Below, in pieces: positions 1 to 6,707 of a stretch of 28,622 nt of DNA. The stretch covers positions 1 through 28,622 of the forward strand of contig DATFXF010000024.1 of NCBI GenBank assembly GCA_035258565.1, read 5' to 3'. Made by a program: the position numbers and the translations under genes. The first letter of the stretch is position 1, and each line of letters begins with the position of its first letter. The DNA comes from DATFXF01 sp035258565. Its GTDB lineage: Bacteria; Acidobacteriota; Terriglobia; Acidiferrales; UBA7541. The notes below the pieces were generated by a model. It worked only from the letters and a program-made list of their open reading frames with translations. It searched no databases and was not told the origin of the DNA.

Positions 1-70
1 GCGGCCGTCCCATTTTGTCGGTCGAACAGATGGAGTCAGGGCGGAGGTATTGAAAATCCAGTAGGTTAGG

Positions 71-145
71 TGGTGCCGGCGGTGGGACTCGAACCCACGA
101 CCTAGGGATTATGAGACCCTCGCTCTACCTCTGAGCTACACCGGC
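71..145 (-). tRNA. tRNA with CAT anticodon (elongator Met, or Ile2)
   Basis: The reverse strand folds as a complete cloverleaf. The acceptor stem GCCGGTG pairs with CGCCGGC, the D arm is GCTC/GAGC, the anticodon stem AGGGT/TCCCT carries the loop CTCATAA, the T arm GTGGG/CCCAC carries TTCGAGT, and the discriminator A is followed by an encoded CCA (71-73). The anticodon is CAT. Position 31:39 is a T-T mismatch. CAT is read either as methionine or, after lysidine modification by TilS, as isoleucine (AUA). The C32-A38 loop is shared by both classes, so identity is not settled. It is not the initiator, because pair 1-72 is an ordinary G-C. A TTGACA/TACCAT promoter lies just upstream. Confidence 0.95.
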
Positions 146-161
146 ACGGAGAACGCTTCTC

Positions 162-191
162 ATGGTAAGGACGCGCTTGCTCGAGTGTCAA
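162..191 (-). promoter_or_regulatory. sigma70-type promoter of the tRNA
   Basis: On the minus strand a perfect -35 TTGACA (191-186) is followed after 18 bases by TACCAT (167-162), which matches the -10 consensus at 4 of 6 positions. The predicted transcription start is near 155, about 10 bases before the mature tRNA 5' end at 145. Confidence 0.65.
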
Positions 192-517
192 GCCGCACCA
201 GGAGCGGCAGGAGCGGCCGGTATTTCGCGCGATTCCGCGATGCCTGCTTGGCCCGTCCCAGAAAGAACTGTCCCGAGAAGAGTGTCGCCGCCAAGGAGCT
301 TCGTTCTAGTAGTACTATCGTACTGTTGACGCCCGCGCTCGTGACCGCTAATCTGCCTTGGAAAATTGGGAATCGGCCGCCCTGCCGGCAGGTCAGATCT
401 GCCGAGGAGGCAGGGTTGGGGGTGTTTACCGTTTAGACACAAACCCATCAAATTTCCCCTTGCCAGGGGATAAACCACCTATACTCTCCGCGCTTTTTCA
501 ATAGCTCGGAGGGTCAC
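192..517. other. Intergenic region without a convincing gene
   Basis: This stretch lies between the tRNA promoter and the 50-residue ORF. Short open frames exist on both strands over about 185-478, but they mirror each other and lack ribosome-binding sites, so I do not call them. Visible signals are TTGACG (326-331) spaced 17 bases from TAATCT (349-354), a possible plus-strand promoter, and TATACT (480-485), a -10-like hexamer 33 bases before the next start codon. TTGCCA at 460-465 is only 14 bases from TATACT, too short for a normal spacer. If the 326-354 promoter is real, the next gene has a leader of about 160 bases containing GC-rich inverted segments near 375-415. Confidence 0.4.
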
Positions 518-670
518 GTGCAAAGGTGGTTGACGGTGATCCTGCTGGTGATGCTTGTACTGGCAGGAGCGATGGGAATGCGGAACCTGGCGGGCCCGAA
601 CAGCGTAAATGCTGGTCCGGTGCTCATGGCCGGAGGTGGTGCCCCGGTGCCGGTGCCAACGCCCTGGTAA
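518..670 (+). CDS. 50-residue small membrane or secreted protein
   Basis: A GTG start at 518 is preceded by GGAGGG (508-513), a good Shine-Dalgarno at 4-5 bases spacing, and the frame ends TAA at 668-670. The product begins MQRWLTVILL, has one hydrophobic helix (about residues 4-21), and ends in a small polar and proline-rich tail (GGGAPVPVPTPW). The helix could be a membrane anchor or a signal peptide releasing a tail of about 28 residues. No family name can be assigned. The next gene, a polytopic membrane protein, starts within about 75 bases on the same strand, so co-transcription is likely. Strong ribosome-binding site, sensible signal-like N-terminus and absence of a competing frame support it as real. 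Confidence 0.65.
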   Translation: MQRWLTVILLVMLVLAGAMGMRNLAGPNSVNAGPVLMAGGGAPVPVPTPW

Positions 671-702
671 AACAGACCCGATTAGGCCCTTAGAAAGCCT
701 AT

Positions 703-1440
703 TTGGGAAGCTGGGCCGGGGCGGGAGAGTTTTGGCAGACTACCGTGCTCGGTCCGGTCGACTACGTTGTGTGGTTTGCAAGTGCTTTCTTTCAAGCAGC
801 CGTTGTAGTGTGTTCAATTCGCTCCCGTAGTTTCACTTCCTACCTCCCCCTTAACCTATACATGCTGGGCTCGCTTGTGCTCAGCATCTGCCGCTTTGTC
901 ATCTTCATGCGCTCCGGCTACACGTCATCCGAATACGTCTATTTTTACTACTACTCTGACGCGGTCGACACGGTTCTCCTTTATTCGTGCATCATGGGCT
1001 TGTATCAGCACGTGCTGACAGAAATGGGGGTGAGCAAGTACCTACGTGTTGGCTCAATTCTATTGCTCGGTGGCACCGCTTTGGTCTCACTCCTGCTGGT
1101 GAGAGAGCATACCAACCAGCTCACGACGCGTTTTGTGGTCGAGTTATCCCAGAATCTCTACTTTGTAGGGGTAGTCCTGACCTGTCTGTTGTGGGGTACG
1201 GTTGTGAAACTGCGTGAGACGCGCACCCGACTCGTGCAACTCGTGCTGGCCCTAGGCATTTATTTTAGTGCCTCGGCGGGTGCGTACGCGCTGCGCAACA
1301 TGGCTCCGGATTTGAAGATCACGATGTTCGTGCCGCCTTTGGCCGGTACGTTTCTGCCGCTGGCCTGGAGCTGCACTTTCTGGAAGATTCCCGAGGAGGC
1401 GCGGCTGGCCACGGCGCGAGTGGCCACACCGAACCGATGA
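703..1440 (+). CDS. Multi-TM (about 7 helices) membrane protein, unnamed family
   Basis: The 245-residue product is strongly hydrophobic, with about seven membrane helices and a short charged C-terminal tail (EEARLATARVATPNR). It has no catalytic motif. An aromatic stretch, YVYFYYYSDAVD, sits near residues 83-94 at the start of helix 3, and two arginines follow helix 2. Proteins of this length and topology are, to my knowledge, common and unnamed in Acidobacteria. The start is uncertain: TTG 703 gives the full frame but has no Shine-Dalgarno, while GTG 745 drops 14 polar residues and begins nearer the first helix. The stop overlaps the next gene's ATG (ATGA at 1437-1440), indicating translational coupling. 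The gene looks less GC-rich than its neighbours, which could mean weaker constraint or acquisition. Confidence 0.8.
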   Translation: MGSWAGAGEFWQTTVLGPVDYVVWFASAFFQAAVVVCSIRSRSFTSYLPLNLYMLGSLVLSICRFVIFMRSGYTSSEYVYFYYYSDAVDTVLLYSCIMGLYQHVLTEMGVSKYLRVGSILLLGGTALVSLLLVREHTNQLTTRFVVELSQNLYFVGVVLTCLLWGTVVKLRETRTRLVQLVLALGIYFSASAGAYALRNMAPDLKITMFVPPLAGTFLPLAWSCTFWKIPEEARLATARVATPNR

Positions 1441-1844
1441 TCGCCGCCCTAATCTTCGCGGTCTCGGTTGCAGCGCTGCTGCAATTTTTTGTGTCCTACT
1501 GTCGCTCGGTTCTTGCCGCCTCCGCCAAGGCCCAGCTTTCCGAGCAGGGGCGCGAGGTGGCTGGAATTAGCGGCAGCGTGACGGGCGATGACTTCCGCCG
1601 GCTGATCCGGCTCGTGTACCTGTGCCCCGAGCCTGGCGGCGACCGCAACGCCATCCGTGCCGTCCGCGCCTATTTCCGCTTGCTTCGGCTGGTACGCGCG
1701 GGTATCGCGAAGCTGGTTCCTGCAACTGCGGATTGGTTGGAACGCGAGTGCGAGGGCTGTGCTTACTTCGCGGCGGTGGCGCTCGACCGGCGGATCAGCT
1801 TCAGTCGCGATCTCATGGCCCGGCAGATGGCCAACGGTTTGTAG
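1437..1844 (+). CDS. TM-anchored hypothetical protein, 135 aa
   Basis: The ATG overlaps the TGA of the 7-TM gene by four bases, so the two are almost certainly co-translated. The product has one N-terminal membrane helix (about residues 2-24), then a cytoplasmic or periplasmic helical domain of about 110 residues. Recognisable features are DDFRRLIRLVYLCPEPGGD in the middle, and two cysteines in ERECEGCAYF near the C-terminal third. No known domain is recognised. It is followed 18 bases later by a strong intrinsic terminator, so it is the last gene of the unit formed with the small protein and the 7-TM protein. Function unknown. Confidence 0.75.
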   Translation: MIAALIFAVSVAALLQFFVSYCRSVLAASAKAQLSEQGREVAGISGSVTGDDFRRLIRLVYLCPEPGGDRNAIRAVRAYFRLLRLVRAGIAKLVPATADWLERECEGCAYFAAVALDRRISFSRDLMARQMANGL

Positions 1845-1862
1845 CCCGAACATTCGAGTCAT

Positions 1863-1905
1863 GCCCGGTGCACCCTATGGGTGGCTCACCGGGCTATTTT
1901 ATTTT
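1863..1905 (+). terminator. Rho-independent terminator
   Basis: GCCCGGTG (1863-1870) pairs with CACCGGGC (1887-1894). Inside, CACCC (1871-1875) pairs with GGGTG (1879-1883) around a TAT loop. The stem is followed by TATTTTATTT (1895-1904). It terminates the three-gene unit that starts at 518. Confidence 0.85.
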
Positions 1906-1947
1906 GCGGGGCTAGCTACTGGCGTTCATCAATCGGGGCGCCAGGAT

Positions 1948-2115
1948 TCAAAGGAAGATGCGGGCGACGCGCTTGAGCGTGCGGCGGTCGAGCCGCTTCG
2001 TCGTGAGTAGAGTGGCGCCGAGGAGAGTCAGGACGAAGGCAAGTTGCGCCGCCTTCAGCGGATTCGCGGCAGCCCATCCGACGGTGGCTCGGGCGAGCTG
2101 TTTGAGCAGGTTCAT
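1948..2115 (-). CDS. 55-residue single-TM small protein on the strand opposite tilS
   Basis: Read on the minus strand, ATG at 2115-2113 opens a 55-residue frame ending TGA at 1950-1948. The product starts MNLLKQLARATVGW, has one membrane helix (about AAQLAFVLTLLGATLL), and ends in a very basic tail (TKRLDRRTLKRVARIFL). Codons are consistently G or C in third position, as in flanking genes. A promoter, TTAACA then 16 bases then TACAAT, lies 33 bases upstream on the same strand. The ribosome-binding site is weak (GGTGG). The opposite strand at this place is only an upstream extension of the tilS frame and is not conserved in that family. Function unknown. Confidence 0.5.
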   Translation of the reverse strand: MNLLKQLARATVGWAAANPLKAAQLAFVLTLLGATLLTTKRLDRRTLKRVARIFL

Positions 2116-2147
2116 CTATTGGCCACCATCCCCGCAGGCCACCCTAA

Positions 2148-2175
2148 ATTGTACGCTACTCCCCGCCGCTGTTAA
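2148..2175 (-). promoter_or_regulatory. sigma70-type promoter for the 55-residue protein
   Basis: On the minus strand TTAACA (2175-2170), 5 of 6 to consensus, is separated by 16 bases from TACAAT (2153-2148), also 5 of 6. Predicted start near 2141, giving a leader of about 25 bases before the ATG at 2115. Confidence 0.55.
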
Positions 2176-2209
2176 CATACAAGGTGCGCAGGTCAGGTCC
2201 ACACTAGGA

Positions 2210-3694
2210 ATGGGAACGAAACTCGTCGAACGCATCGTGGAAACCATCCGCCGGCATAACATGCTGCGGCCTGGCGACCGTGTCGGCGTGGGCGTCTCGG
2301 GCGGAGCTGATTCGGTAGCGCTGCTGCTCCTGCTCGACGAGCTAAAGGCGGCGCTGGGGATCAGCCTTGTCGTAGTGCACTTCAATCACTGTCTGCGCGG
2401 GATGGATTCCGATGCGGATGAGCACTTCGTTGCCACGCTGGCCACAGCAAAAAAGCTGGAGTTTGCGTCCGCCCGCGAGGATGTGGCGGCGCGGGCGCAA
2501 CAGCAAGGTTGGAACCTTGAGGATGCCGCGCGGCGCCTGCGCTATGAGTACTTTTCAACTCTCGTGGCCTCCGGCCGCGCCACGCGTATGGCCGTAGCTC
2601 ACACCGCCGACGATCAGGCCGAAACAGTGCTTGCCCATCTGTTGCGCGGCACGGGGCTCTCGGGTCTCGCCGCAATCTACCCGGTCGCCGGAATCATCGT
2701 CCGGCCGCTCCTCGGGATCCGCCGGCAGGAGCTGCGCGACTACCTCTCGGGCCGCAAGCAACCCTGGCGGGAAGACCCCACCAACCTGGACACGACTCGA
2801 TTGCGCGCGCGCATCCGACATCACCTGCTGCCTCAGCTGGAGCGTGACTTTCAGCCCGCGGTGGTACCGCGCCTTGGCCAGCTTGCCACGCTGGCGCACG
2901 AGGACGAAGCTTCTTGGGCAGCGCTGGTGGACGACTGCTATCGCAAGCTGGTAGAGCGCGCCCCAGCGGGCCACTCGATCCGCGTCCAAGACTTGCTTTC
3001 GCCGTTCTGCTTGGATCCCGCCGTGGCATGGGCGCCCGATCGCTCGAGCACTCTTCGTGGGCTCAGCAAACGTCTCGTTCGCCGAATCTACGAGGGGCTG
3101 AAGGGCGATCGCCGACAGCTGACCTCGGGACACGTCGAGCAGGTGCTCCACCTGGCCACGGCCTCGGAGAGCGGCCATCTGGTGCACCTTCCCGCCGGGG
3201 TGGCCGTGGAGCGCAGCTTCGACCACCTGATTTTCTCCCCGTCTCGGTTCACTAGGCACTCGCAGAGTGGCCTTGGAACAGAAAGTGCCGGGCAGCCGTA
3301 TGAATATGTAGTGCATATCGCGGGCGAGGGTTCGACCACTGTTTCAATCCCGGAAATCGGCCGGCGGTTCCGGCTGAAAACGATTGACTGGCCCCCGGCC
3401 GAGAGGGACACTAGGTTCCAGATAGAGACATTAGATGCGGACCGGCTTCGCTGGCCGCTGATTCTCCGCAGTTGGCGCCCGGGTGACTCCTATCGACCCC
3501 GTGGTCGACGGCGCGTACGCAAGCTGAAACGGCTTTTGCTGGAGAGCCGCGTAACTGCTCGAGAACGCAAGGTTTGGCCGGTTCTGACCAGCGCCGGAGC
3601 CCTGGCTTGGGCTCGCGGCCTGCCGGTGGCAGAAGAATTTGCCGCGCGGGCGGAAACTAAGTCCGGCCTGGTGATTGCCGAGGAAGCGCTGTGA
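2210..3694 (+). CDS. tilS: tRNA(Ile)-lysidine synthase TilS
   Basis: TilS uses ATP and lysine to convert C34 of tRNA-Ile2 (anticodon CAU) to lysidine, changing decoding from AUG to AUA. The PP-loop motif SGGADS is at residues 30-35, followed by the family motif HFNHCLRG and by AHTADDQAETVLAHLLRGTG, then a C-terminal TilS domain with SWRPGDSYRPRGRRR and the basic KLKRLLLESR. The 494-residue length is normal for the long form of the family. The frame is open for 84 codons further upstream, but ATG 2210 places the PP-loop about 30 residues in, as usual. Its Shine-Dalgarno is poor (AGGA abutting the ATG). The stop overlaps the next gene (GTGA), in the conserved order tilS-hpt-ftsH. Confidence 0.95.
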   Translation: MGTKLVERIVETIRRHNMLRPGDRVGVGVSGGADSVALLLLLDELKAALGISLVVVHFNHCLRGMDSDADEHFVATLATAKKLEFASAREDVAARAQQQGWNLEDAARRLRYEYFSTLVASGRATRMAVAHTADDQAETVLAHLLRGTGLSGLAAIYPVAGIIVRPLLGIRRQELRDYLSGRKQPWREDPTNLDTTRLRARIRHHLLPQLERDFQPAVVPRLGQLATLAHEDEASWAALVDDCYRKLVERAPAGHSIRVQDLLSPFCLDPAVAWAPDRSSTLRGLSKRLVRRIYEGLKGDRRQLTSGHVEQVLHLATASESGHLVHLPAGVAVERSFDHLIFSPSRFTRHSQSGLGTESAGQPYEYVVHIAGEGSTTVSIPEIGRRFRLKTIDWPPAERDTRFQIETLDADRLRWPLILRSWRPGDSYRPRGRRRVRKLKRLLLESRVTARERKVWPVLTSAGALAWARGLPVAEEFAARAETKSGLVIAEEAL

Positions 3695-4254
3695 GGTCCA
3701 ACCCGAAGGTAGTCTATTCTCCGGCGCAACTGGCAAAGCGCGTGGCGAAGTTGGCGCACTCGATCTCGCGGGACTATGCCGGGCGCACCGTGGATGCCGT
3801 CATCATCCTCGAGAACGCTTTTCTATTCGCCGCCGATCTCGTGCGGCGCATCGAGCGTCCGGTCGTCTGCCATTTTGTGCGCTCCGTGATACGCGAGATC
3901 AAGCAGGACGGCCATCGCCGGCAGGAGGTTTTCTTCAGCCAGCACCCGCACTTAAAGGGCCGCGATGTGCTGCTGGTGGGATCGGTGCTCCATTCCGGCG
4001 TGACCCAAGATTTCCTCGTCAAGCGCCTGCTAGAGAGCCGGCCGCATTCGCTGCGCATCGCCGTGCTCGTCGATCGGCCGCAAAGTCGTCGCGTAGATCT
4101 GAAGCCTGATTACTTTGGGTTCCTAGGTGCATCTAAGTATCTGGTGGGTTACGGGCTGTCCGACAGCAGGGGATGGTATGGGAATCTGCCCTACGTAGGC
4201 ATGCTGGGCACGGTCGGCCAGCGGACCAGAAAGAGGGCCCGGCGGGTGAGGTAA
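3691..4254 (+). CDS. Hypoxanthine phosphoribosyltransferase-like protein with a degenerate PRPP loop
   Basis: Position between tilS and ftsH, length (187 aa) and C-terminal motifs identify an Hpt-family protein. LKPDYFGF (137-144), LVGYGL (151-156) and NLPYVG (165-170) match the purine-binding end of Hpt. However, the PRPP-binding loop, normally VEDIxDTGxT, reads VGSVLHSGVT (96-105): the two acidic residues that hold ribose hydroxyls are G97 and S98, and the catalytic aspartate is H101. The pyrophosphate-loop LKG is LEN (40-42). The frame is intact and translationally coupled to tilS (GTGA, 3691-3694). I infer it is not a normal purine-salvage enzyme. A different PRPP chemistry or a regulatory/structural role are alternatives. 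In some Firmicutes TilS and HprT jointly regulate ftsH. Confidence 0.8.
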   Translation: MRSNPKVVYSPAQLAKRVAKLAHSISRDYAGRTVDAVIILENAFLFAADLVRRIERPVVCHFVRSVIREIKQDGHRRQEVFFSQHPHLKGRDVLLVGSVLHSGVTQDFLVKRLLESRPHSLRIAVLVDRPQSRRVDLKPDYFGFLGASKYLVGYGLSDSRGWYGNLPYVGMLGTVGQRTRKRARRVR

Positions 4255-4257
4255 GCG

Positions 4258-6210
4258 GTGAACTCGAGTTCAACGGCAAAAACGATTCTCTTCTGGATGT
4301 TCATCATCCTACTGGGCGTGGTGTTGTGGAAGATGGTTTCCACAACCGGCCAGACGGGCCGCGAAGAGGAGACTTCCTACAGCGAGTTCATGGCCCAGGT
4401 GGATAAGGGAAACGTCAAGGACGTTACGCTCTATCTCTCCCCGAACAGCTACGAGGCGCGCGGTGAATGGCGTCAGCCCGCCGGCCGCAAGTTTAACGTC
4501 ACCATCTTCAAAGAGGCGGCCCCTGACCTGGCCAAGCAACTCCGCGACAAGGGCGTGAACATCAACGTCAAGGAAGTCACGCGGGGTGATTGGATCTCCT
4601 TTCTGTTGAACGCCGCTCCGCTCTTCCTGCTGGTTGGCTTCTGGATCTTCATGATGCGGCAGATGCAGGCTGGCGGGAACAAGGCGCTGAGCTTCGGCAA
4701 GTCGCGCGCGCGCCTGCTCACCGCGCAGCAGAAGAAGGCTACCTTCAAAGACGTGGCGGGAATTGACGAGGCCAAGGAAGAGCTCCAGGAGATCATCGAC
4801 TTCTTGAAAGACCCCCAGAAATTTCAGAAGCTTGGCGGGCGCATCCCCAAGGGCGTGCTGCTCGTGGGCCCGCCGGGTACGGGCAAGACGCTGCTGGCCC
4901 GCGCGATTGCCGGCGAGGCCAACGTGCCCTTCTTCTCCATCTCGGGGTCGGATTTCGTCGAGATGTTTGTCGGTGTGGGCGCCAGCCGGGTGCGCGACCT
5001 CTTCGAGCAGGGCAAGAAAAACGCTCCCTGCATCATCTTCATCGACGAAATTGACGCGGTCGGCCGGCATCGCGGCGCAGGCCTTGGCGGCGGGCACGAC
5101 GAGCGCGAGCAAACCTTGAACGCGCTGCTCGTGGAAATGGACGGCTTTGAATCGAACGAAGGCGTCATCCTGATCGCCGCCACGAACCGCCCGGACGTGC
5201 TGGACCCCGCGCTGCTGCGGCCGGGTCGCTTCGACCGGCGCGTCGTGGTGCCGCGCCCCGACATCAAGGGTCGCGAGGAAATCCTCCGCGTGCACACGCG
5301 CAAAGTCCCACTCAGTGAGGACGTGGACCTCTCCGTGCTCGCGCGCGGCACGCCGGGTTTCTCTGGCGCCGATCTGGCCAACCTTGTGAATGAGGCCGCG
5401 CTCTCGGCGGCCCGCCAAAACCGCAAGCTCGTCCCCATGTCCGACTTCGAGATGTCCAAGGACAAAGTGCTGATGGGCGTCGAGCGCAAGTCCATGATCC
5501 TGTCGGAAGAGGAGAAGCGGAACACCGCCTATCACGAGGCCGGCCATGCGCTCGTGGCCACGATGACACCCGGTGCCGACCCCTTGCACAAGGTGACCAT
5601 CATTCCGCGCGGCATGGCTCTGGGCGTGACCATGCAGTTGCCCATCGATGATAAGCACACCTATACGAAGGATTTTCTCGAGGCGCAACTTGCCGTACTG
5701 ATGGGCGGCCGCTGTGCCGAAGAGATCTTTCTTGGCCACATCACCACCGGCGCAGGCAACGACATCGAGCGGGCCACCGATATCGCTCGCCAGATGGTCT
5801 GCGATTGGGGCATGAGCGAGCTCGGGCCGCTCGCGTTCGGCAAGAAGGAGGAGGCCATCTTCCTCGGCCGTGAAATCGCGCAGCACCGTGACTACTCGGA
5901 AGACACCGCCATTCGCATCGATCAGGAAGTGAAGAAGATTGTCACGAAGGCGTACAACAGTGCGCGCAGCGTGCTGGAGACCCATCGCGATAAGCTCGAG
6001 CGCATCGCGCAGGCCCTGCTCGATCGTGAGGTGCTCGACGCTGCCGAGCTCAAACTGCTGATCGAAGGCAAGCCGCTGCCGGAGAAGTCGCGGCCTTCAC
6101 CGCCCGCTCCGCCGCAGCCGGTTCCGGCCGCCGAGCACAAGCCCGCACCCCGGCCCGGGTTACGCCCCGCTCCGGGCTTCACCAAAGGCGAAAAGCCCGC
6201 GCCAGCCTAA
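4258..6210 (+). CDS. ftsH: ATP-dependent zinc metalloprotease FtsH
   Basis: FtsH is a hexameric inner-membrane AAA+ protease that degrades misfolded membrane and short-lived regulatory proteins. It has a first membrane helix (about residues 9-25), a periplasmic domain, a second helix (about 113-133), then the AAA+ domain with Walker A GPPGTGKT (204-211), Walker B IIFIDEID (to D266), the second region of homology (ATNRPDVLDPALLRPGRFDR), and the M41 protease domain with HEAGH (426-430) and third zinc ligand D502 in GAGNDIERAT. After the protease domain comes a proline/alanine-rich tail of about 45 residues, which is variable in the family. GTG start, 3 bases after the Hpt-like gene, with GAGG upstream. 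All catalytic residues are present. Confidence 0.98.
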   Translation: MNSSSTAKTILFWMFIILLGVVLWKMVSTTGQTGREEETSYSEFMAQVDKGNVKDVTLYLSPNSYEARGEWRQPAGRKFNVTIFKEAAPDLAKQLRDKGVNINVKEVTRGDWISFLLNAAPLFLLVGFWIFMMRQMQAGGNKALSFGKSRARLLTAQQKKATFKDVAGIDEAKEELQEIIDFLKDPQKFQKLGGRIPKGVLLVGPPGTGKTLLARAIAGEANVPFFSISGSDFVEMFVGVGASRVRDLFEQGKKNAPCIIFIDEIDAVGRHRGAGLGGGHDEREQTLNALLVEMDGFESNEGVILIAATNRPDVLDPALLRPGRFDRRVVVPRPDIKGREEILRVHTRKVPLSEDVDLSVLARGTPGFSGADLANLVNEAALSAARQNRKLVPMSDFEMSKDKVLMGVERKSMILSEEEKRNTAYHEAGHALVATMTPGADPLHKVTIIPRGMALGVTMQLPIDDKHTYTKDFLEAQLAVLMGGRCAEEIFLGHITTGAGNDIERATDIARQMVCDWGMSELGPLAFGKKEEAIFLGREIAQHRDYSEDTAIRIDQEVKKIVTKAYNSARSVLETHRDKLERIAQALLDREVLDAAELKLLIEGKPLPEKSRPSPPAPPQPVPAAEHKPAPRPGLRPAPGFTKGEKPAPA

Positions 6211-6360
6211 GCCATCGAAATCAGCTCCCTCATTGGGCGAGGCCCGGGGCGTGCTCGAAGCTCTCCCCTCGATCGGCCCCAGCCGTCCCTTGGGAGTGCT
6301 GCTGGTCGGGGAGACGGTGCCGAAGCCCCTCAGCGCCGGGAATTGGCGTAGAATACGGGC

Positions 6361-6669
6361 ATGGTGAAGAAGCGCACGACGACGGTCGAAGTTACTTGCC
6401 CGTGCTGCCAGGCCAAGCTTTCGATTGACCCGCAGCTCGGCGTCGTCCTCTCGCACGAGGCCCCGGCCAAGGCCGCACCCGATGTGGATATCAGCGACGC
6501 TGCGCGGATTCTCGAGGAGCAGGCGCTGCGGCGCGAAGAAAAGTTCCGCGAGTCCTGGGAAGCCGAGAAGAAAAAGGAAGATGTGCTTACTCGCAAGTTC
6601 GAGGAAGCCCTGAAGAAAGCCAAGGACCAGCCGGTCGAAAAACCCTTGCGCGACTTCGACCTCGAATAG
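6361..6669 (+). CDS. Small CxxC protein with C-terminal coiled coil, 102 aa
   Basis: The product begins with a short zinc-ribbon-like segment (VEVTCPCCQAKLSID, residues 9-23) that has CPCC and so can supply two or three thiol ligands, followed by a charged helical region (about 45-90; EEQALRREEKFRESWEAEKK) typical of a coiled coil. It has no signal peptide and is probably cytosolic. There is no Shine-Dalgarno; TAGAAT (6349-6354) ends six bases before the ATG, so the transcript may begin at the start codon itself. A single CxxC half-ribbon could form a zinc site only as a dimer, which would fit the coiled coil. Function is not known; I know of no named family. Confidence 0.75.
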   Translation: MVKKRTTTVEVTCPCCQAKLSIDPQLGVVLSHEAPAKAAPDVDISDAARILEEQALRREEKFRESWEAEKKKEDVLTRKFEEALKKAKDQPVEKPLRDFDLE

Positions 6670-6707
6670 CCGCTCTCGCCACCCCTCCTCTGGCATACTG
6701 TTTGGCG

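Noticed and set aside
185..478. Short open frames on both strands between the tRNA and the 50-residue gene
   Set aside because: They mirror each other, lack ribosome-binding sites and give no protein-like pattern.
1958..2209. Upstream extension of tilS by 84 codons
   Set aside because: Not a TilS sequence and overlaps a divergent promoter and a minus-strand small gene; ATG 2210 gives the normal N-terminus.
4309..5985. Long (558-codon) open frame on the minus strand inside ftsH
   Set aside because: It is the mirror of a highly conserved GC-rich gene; its translation has no domain and there is no ribosome-binding site.
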